Shown: positions 60,194-64,000 of the stretch, in pieces
Position numbering within the stretch: the stretch's first letter is position 1
Layout of the letters: every line of letters begins with the position of its first letter
Source: Donghicola tyrosinivorans
Lineage (GTDB): Bacteria > Pseudomonadota > Alphaproteobacteria > Rhodobacterales > Rhodobacteraceae
Direction of reading: 5' to 3'
DNA: 64,000 bases
Assembly (NCBI RefSeq): GCF_003003355.1
Contig: NZ_PVTQ01000010.1
Span: forward strand, 99,339 to 163,338
Notes under the pieces: generated by a model
Seen by the model: the letters and a program-made list of their open reading frames with translations, nothing else
Databases searched by the model: none
Told to the model about the DNA's origin: nothing
Made by a program: the position numbers and the translations under genes

Positions 60194-60982
60194 ATGCTTG
60201 ACTATACCAATGCGGAAGTCGTCCTTGAGACGCGCGATCTGACCAAGCACTACGGCGGCGTGCATGCGCTGGAAGGGGCGAATTTCAAGATCCACAAGGG
60301 CGAGCATGTGGCCATCATGGGCGACAACGGGGCGGGGAAATCCACCTTCGTGCGCCAGATCACAGCCGTGGAACAGCGCACCCGTGGCGACATCATCCTG
60401 AACGGCCAGCCGACCCAGTTCGACAGCCCGATCGAGGCCCGTGAAGCCGGGATTGAAACCGTGTTCCAGAACCTTGCGCTAGCCGATGATCTGGATGTCC
60501 CCTCGAACCTGTTTCTGGGCCGCGAGAAGGTCAAATTCAAACTCGGGCCGTTCTCGATCCTTGATAACAAGGCGATGCGGGAAGCGACGATGGCGGGTCT
60601 GGTGAAAACGGGCGTGAAAATCCCGAACATCCTGAACTCGATCCAGAACATGTCGGGCGGTCAGCGCCAGTGTGTGGCCATCGCCCGCACCGCCGCCTTC
60701 CATTCGAAACTGACCATCATGGACGAGCCCACCGCTGCGCTTGGCGTTCAGGAAACCGCTCAGGTCGAAAACATCATCCGGACCCTGAAAGAACAGCAGG
60801 AACCGGTGATCCTGATCAGCCACAACATGCGGCAGGTCTTTGATCTGATGGACCGGATCGTCGTGTTCCGTCGGGGCCGCATCTGCGCGAACTTGACCAT
60901 CGATGGTTCGATCAAGCCCGAGGATGTGGTCGCCTACATCACCGGCGCGAAAACCGGCGAAGAGTTCCCCGAGGCGATGTAA
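60194..60982 (+). CDS. Inositol ABC ATPase (single domain)
   Basis: The 262-residue ATPase has Walker A GDNGAGKST (43-51), signature MSGGQRQCV, Walker B LTIMDEPTAALG and H-loop ISHNMRQV. It has one domain, like the ATPase of the ribitol importer, not the tandem RbsA form. It is 9 bp after the permease gene. A structured gap follows before iolH. Confidence 0.88.
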   Translation: MLDYTNAEVVLETRDLTKHYGGVHALEGANFKIHKGEHVAIMGDNGAGKSTFVRQITAVEQRTRGDIILNGQPTQFDSPIEAREAGIETVFQNLALADDLDVPSNLFLGREKVKFKLGPFSILDNKAMREATMAGLVKTGVKIPNILNSIQNMSGGQRQCVAIARTAAFHSKLTIMDEPTAALGVQETAQVENIIRTLKEQQEPVILISHNMRQVFDLMDRIVVFRRGRICANLTIDGSIKPEDVVAYITGAKTGEEFPEAM

Positions 60983-61009
60983 TCGCCAAAGGGCAACCAG
61001 CCGGTCAAA

Positions 61010-61046
61010 GGGACCGCCTTTCCTCCCTCTCCACGGGGGCGGTCCC
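61010..61046 (+). other. Hairpin 3' of the inositol ATPase gene
   Basis: GGGACCGCC (61010-61018) and GGCGGTCCC (61038-61046) form a perfect 9-bp stem with a 19-nt loop containing CCTCCC. It separates the transporter genes from iolH (start 61140). It could be an attenuator or processing site. Confidence 0.5.
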
Positions 61047-61139
61047 TGAAATGTCCTGAACGGACACGACTACCCCAGATTTCTGCCCGCGCCTTGCGGG
61101 TGGACCTGTCTTCTGCAACCCGACGAAAGGGTCTGACCT

Positions 61140-62039
61140 ATGAAAATCGCACTCGACCCCTTTATGCACCGGCACCTCAGCCTTGAGGATCTGCCCCGCA
61201 AGGTCAAAGAGCTTGGCTATGACCATATCGAACTGTCCCCCCGCGGTGACTTTCTGGAATGGTTCAAGGCCCCCCGCGTGTTTCCGGACCGCATCAAAAG
61301 CTTCAAGAAAGCTCTGAAAGACGCCGAGGTCGAAGTGGCCACACTGCTGCCCATGTACCGTTGGGCCAGCAACGATGAGGACGAACGTAAAGCGGCCATC
61401 AAACACTGGAAACGCGCCATCGAGATCGCGGTCGAAATGGGCGTGGACACCATGAACAGCGAATTCGGCCGTGGCCCGCACCCTGACAAAGGCACCTGCT
61501 ATTGCTGCCACACCGGCTCCATGATCGAGGCCTGCGAGGATGCATGGTGGCGGTCCATGGACGAGTTGGTCCCCATTCTGGAGCGCGAAGGCATCCAGCT
61601 GAACATCGAGCCCCACCCCGAGGATTGGGTCGAAACCCTTCAGCCCTCGGTCGATCTGATCCGCACAGTGAACAGCAAGAACGTCCGGTTCCTCTACTGC
61701 ACGCCGCACACCTTCTATTTCGGGGATGACACGGTGGCCATGCTGCGCGAATGCGCCGATGTGCTGGCCCACGTGCATATCGCTGACACTTTCAACCACA
61801 AGGCCTCTAGCGGGCTGCGCTACATCATCAACCCGCCGGGCAGCAGTGCCCGCGTGCACCAGCACCTGAACATCGGTCAGGGCGAGGTGCCGTGGGATGA
61901 CTTTTACCGCACGCTGGCCGAGATCGGCTTTGACGGCATCATGACCGCCTGCGTCTTCGCTTGGGAAGAGCGCGCGGACGAATCCGGCATCTTCATGCGC
62001 GCGGAAATGCAGCGCTACGTCGACAAATACTTCAAATAA
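61140..62039 (+). CDS. iolH: IolH-like sugar isomerase/epimerase family enzyme
   Basis: The 299-residue AP-endonuclease-type TIM-barrel protein has MYRWASNDEDERKAAIKHWKR, NSEFGRGPHPDKG, CCHTGSMIEACEDAWWRSM and LRYIINPPGSSARVHQHL. The pattern of YRW-DEERKAAVKNWKR and RYIVNPPG also occurs in Bacillus IolH. The IolH reaction in inositol breakdown is not well defined. It is directly followed by iolG (12 bp) and iolI. Confidence 0.75.
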   Translation: MKIALDPFMHRHLSLEDLPRKVKELGYDHIELSPRGDFLEWFKAPRVFPDRIKSFKKALKDAEVEVATLLPMYRWASNDEDERKAAIKHWKRAIEIAVEMGVDTMNSEFGRGPHPDKGTCYCCHTGSMIEACEDAWWRSMDELVPILEREGIQLNIEPHPEDWVETLQPSVDLIRTVNSKNVRFLYCTPHTFYFGDDTVAMLRECADVLAHVHIADTFNHKASSGLRYIINPPGSSARVHQHLNIGQGEVPWDDFYRTLAEIGFDGIMTACVFAWEERADESGIFMRAEMQRYVDKYFK

Positions 62040-62051
62040 GGAATGCACCAA

Positions 62052-63062
62052 ATGACACTCAAAATCGGTGTAATCGGAACCGGTATGATTGGCCGCGACC
62101 ACACCCGCCGCATCCAGCAGGTGCTGGCCGGTGTCGAAGTCACAGCCCTGTCGGACGTCAATCTGGACAGCGCCCGCGCGGTCCAAGCGGACCTCTGCCC
62201 CGACGCGCAGGTGTTCGAGACCGGACAGGACCTGATCGCCAGTGATACGGTTGACGCAGTGCTGGTCTGCTCGTGGGGTGCGACCCATGAGGAATATGTG
62301 CTGGCCGCAATCGCCGCAGGTAAGCCTTGCTTCTGCGAAAAGCCGCTGGCCACCACGGCCGAAGGCGCCAAGCGCATCGTTGACGCCGAAGTCGCCCACG
62401 GCAGCCGTCTGGTGCAGGTCGGTTTCATGCGCCGTTATGATGTGGGCTATGTGGCCCTGAAAAAGGTGGTCGATAGCCAGATCGGTGCACCGATCATGGT
62501 GCATGCGGCCCACCGCAACCCCACAGTGCCCGAACAATACGTGACGCCCATGGCGATCCACGACACCCTGATCCACGAGATCGACGTGTTCCGCTGGCTG
62601 CTGGACGATGACTATGTCTCGGCCCGCGTGACCTTTCCGCGCACCTGCGCTGCCAGCCACGCCAAGCTGCGCGACCCGCAGATCGTGACCCTGAAGACTG
62701 CCAAAGGCACCGTGATCAACACCGAGATCTTCGTGAACTGCAAATACGGCTATGACATCCAGTGTCAGGTTGTCGGCGAAGAGGGCATCGCATCGCTGCC
62801 CGAACCCATCGCCATCACCAAGCGCCTGAACGCGACCCTGCAAAACGAAATCCTGACCGATTGGAAGGATCGCTTTGTGGACAGCTACGACGTGGAACTG
62901 ACCGACTTTATCAAGGCCGCCACTGCGGGGACCGCCGCAGGCCCGTCCTCTTGGGATGGCTATATGGCGGCTGTGACCTCGGACGCTTGCGTGACCGCGC
63001 AAGAGGACGAAGGCGCATTGGTCGAGATTTCCTACCCCGCCCGTCCGGCGCTTTATAACTGA
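62052..63062 (+). CDS. iolG: Inositol 2-dehydrogenase (IolG-type)
   Basis: The 336-residue Gfo/Idh/MocA enzyme has a Rossmann motif [12 protein letters not shown], catalytic Lys97 (CEKP) and Asp171/His175 in [14 protein letters not shown], which match Lys97/Asp172/His176 of Bacillus IolG. The ATG at 62052 is preceded by AAGGA at nine bases; ATG 62043 would place it too close. It is the better-conserved inositol 2-dehydrogenase of the two in this window. Confidence 0.88.
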   Translation: MTLKIGVIGTGMIGRDHTRRIQQVLAGVEVTALSDVNLDSARAVQADLCPDAQVFETGQDLIASDTVDAVLVCSWGATHEEYVLAAIAAGKPCFCEKPLATTAEGAKRIVDAEVAHGSRLVQVGFMRRYDVGYVALKKVVDSQIGAPIMVHAAHRNPTVPEQYVTPMAIHDTLIHEIDVFRWLLDDDYVSARVTFPRTCAASHAKLRDPQIVTLKTAKGTVINTEIFVNCKYGYDIQCQVVGEEGIASLPEPIAITKRLNATLQNEILTDWKDRFVDSYDVELTDFIKAATAGTAAGPSSWDGYMAAVTSDACVTAQEDEGALVEISYPARPALYN

Positions 63063-63070
63063 GGCTTCCC

Positions 63071-63856
63071 ATGGACTTTGCAATCAACCACATCTGCACG
63101 CCGAAAAAGTCGCTGGAAGAGTTCTTTGCCATGACTAAGGCGCTAGGGTGCTCGAAGGTCGAAATCCGCAACGACATCCCCGATGTCGTCGGCACCCGCA
63201 CTCCCGAAGAGGTCAAGGCAGCCGCCGAGGCCGCAGGGGTCACAATCCTGTCTATCAACGCGCTTTACCCGTTCAACGTCTGGTCCGGCGATCTGCCCGC
63301 CCGCGCCGAGGCAATGGCCGATTACGCCGCCGCCTGCGGGGCAATGGCGCTGGTCATGTGCCCGCTGAACGACGGTACCGAGGTTTCGTTTGACGATCTG
63401 GTAGCAAGCCTGAAAGCCATGAAGCCCATTCTGGATGCGCGCGGCCTGACCGGTCTGGTCGAGCCTCTGGGCTTTCCGGTTTCCTCCATGCGTAAGAAGT
63501 CGGTCGCGATCGAGGCCATCAAGGCGGCAGGCGGCGAGGGCACCTACAAGCTGATGCATGACACCTTCCACCATCATCTGGCAGGCGAGACCGAGTTCTT
63601 TCCCGAATGGACCGGCCTTGTGCATATCTCGGGCGTCGTCGATCCCGATGTGGTGGTGGATGACATGCTGGACGCCAATCGAGTGCTGGTCGATGGCGCG
63701 GACCGTCTGGAAAACATCCCCCAGATCAAGGCGCTTTTGGCGGCAGGCTATGACGGCCCCTTCAGCTTTGAACCCTTCGCAGAAGAAGTCCACGCCTTGG
63801 CCGATGGTCAGGCAGCATTGGCCGAGAGCATCGGGTTTATCAAAGCTTCGCTTTGA
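63071..63856 (+). CDS. iolI: 2-Keto-myo-inositol isomerase-like (IolI family)
   Basis: The 261-residue AP-endonuclease-type TIM barrel has a metal quartet Glu131 (LVEPLGF), Asp164 (MHDTFHHH), His185 (VHISG) and Glu234 (FSFEPF), as in IolI and related epimerases. IolI interconverts 2-keto-myo-inositol and 1-keto-D-chiro-inositol. It starts 8 bp after the iolG stop. It is about 17 residues shorter than Bacillus IolI, and specificity could be different. Confidence 0.8.
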   Translation: MDFAINHICTPKKSLEEFFAMTKALGCSKVEIRNDIPDVVGTRTPEEVKAAAEAAGVTILSINALYPFNVWSGDLPARAEAMADYAAACGAMALVMCPLNDGTEVSFDDLVASLKAMKPILDARGLTGLVEPLGFPVSSMRKKSVAIEAIKAAGGEGTYKLMHDTFHHHLAGETEFFPEWTGLVHISGVVDPDVVVDDMLDANRVLVDGADRLENIPQIKALLAAGYDGPFSFEPFAEEVHALADGQAALAESIGFIKASL

Positions 63857-63863
63857 TCGGGGT

Positions 63864-63931
63864 AGGGGGCTCTGCCCCCTCTTGGCCCATTTTGGGCCAA
63901 TTCACCCCCGCGGTATTTTTACCAAGCTGAA
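63864..63931. repeat. GC-rich intergenic repeat, copy 2
   Basis: AGGGGGC-TCT-GCCCCCT (63864-63880) is followed by TTGGCCCA-TTT-TGGGCCAA (63882-63900) and CCCCCGCGGTATTTTTACCA plus AGCTGAA to 63931. The hairpin and tail match copy 1 at 16064-16107, with an extra hairpin in between. It lies between iolI and iolC, inside the plus-strand gene series, so it need not be a full terminator. Confidence 0.7.
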
Positions 63932-63957
63932 TGTTTGGTGCATGGAGGGAATTTGGG

Positions 63958-64000
63958 ATGCTTGATTTGGATGTAATCACCATTGGGCGTGCTGGTGTTG
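63958..64000 (+). CDS. iolC: Start of iolC, 5-dehydro-2-deoxygluconokinase, cut by the window edge
   Basis: The first 14 codons from ATG 63958 read MLDLDVITIGRAGV, which matches the start of IolC (5-dehydro-2-deoxygluconokinase, PfkB family). A strong GGAGGGAATTTGGG precedes it. IolC phosphorylates the product made by IolB/IolD, so the rest of the pathway (iolC, iolD, iolB and possibly iolA) probably lies just beyond the window. Confidence 0.7.
   Translation, partial: MLDLDVITIGRAGV

Noticed and set aside
61005..63083. 692-codon minus-strand frame opposite iolH and iolG
   Set aside because: Antisense shadow; the plus-strand genes have clear families and catalytic residues.

Overview
The window is a GC-rich bacterial chromosome or large replicon segment, most likely from the Rhodobacterales (Roseobacter/Rhodobacter group, Alphaproteobacteria). 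The reasons are the gene families present, the many ABC and TRAP binding proteins, a cuckoo/CcsR-type small RNA, and a GC-rich intergenic repeat of a kind I associate with this order. I saw no rRNA, tRNA, IS element, phage gene or CRISPR array. Almost every gene belongs to the uptake and catabolism of polyols, sugars, inositols or aromatic acids, and nearly all are intact.

Layout. (1) 0.3-14.2 kb: a polyol locus. A MalEFGK-type ABC transporter is encoded with a DUF2160-like small membrane protein, a medium-chain polyol dehydrogenase, a HAD phosphatase and xylulokinase. Divergent to it are a SorC-type regulator, a D-tagatose 3-epimerase family enzyme, a PfkB sugar kinase, a GatZ-type (PF08013) protein and two SDR polyol dehydrogenases. 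The set matches the published altritol/galactitol > tagatose > tagatose-6-P > fructose-6-P route. (2) 14.2-16.0 kb: a DMT exporter and a divergent LysR regulator. (3) 16.1-23.8 kb: a minus-strand sRNA with two anti-Shine-Dalgarno loops, an Rbs-type sugar ABC operon ending in an SMP-30 lactonase, and a divergent cytosolic GAF histidine kinase with its response regulator. (4) 23.8-26.7 kb: a 975-residue RTX/beta-propeller/Hint protein.

(5) 27.1-34.8 kb: aromatic and organic-acid genes. These are a MobA-type 3-hydroxybenzoate 4-monooxygenase, an orphan TRAP binding protein, a Rossmann-SAF oxidoreductase, two LysR regulators and an intradiol ring-cleavage dioxygenase. (6) 34.9-43.3 kb: one long minus-strand unit, benABCD followed by livKHMGF, which couples benzoate dioxygenation to a dedicated Liv-type importer. 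(7) 43.7-44.5 kb: an FkbM methyltransferase. (8) 44.6-51.3 kb: a ribitol locus with a LacI regulator, an Rbs/Xyl-type ABC transporter, ribitol 2-dehydrogenase and D-ribulokinase. (9) 51.3-64 kb: an inositol locus. A minus-strand operon carries iolG, iolE and two Gfo/Idh/MocA oxidoreductases. A plus-strand series carries two LacI regulators, an inositol-type ABC transporter, iolH, iolG, iolI and the start of iolC.

Two non-coding themes recur. In all five ABC loci where the binding-protein gene is first in its transporter gene set, a strong hairpin sits between that gene and the next one. Clear inverted repeats also lie in most of the divergent promoter regions. The best candidates for new biology are the sRNA at 16143-16231, the shared TGATG-type palindromes of the inositol locus, the repeat element at 16.06 and 63.86 kb, and the GAF two-component pair linked to a sugar transporter.
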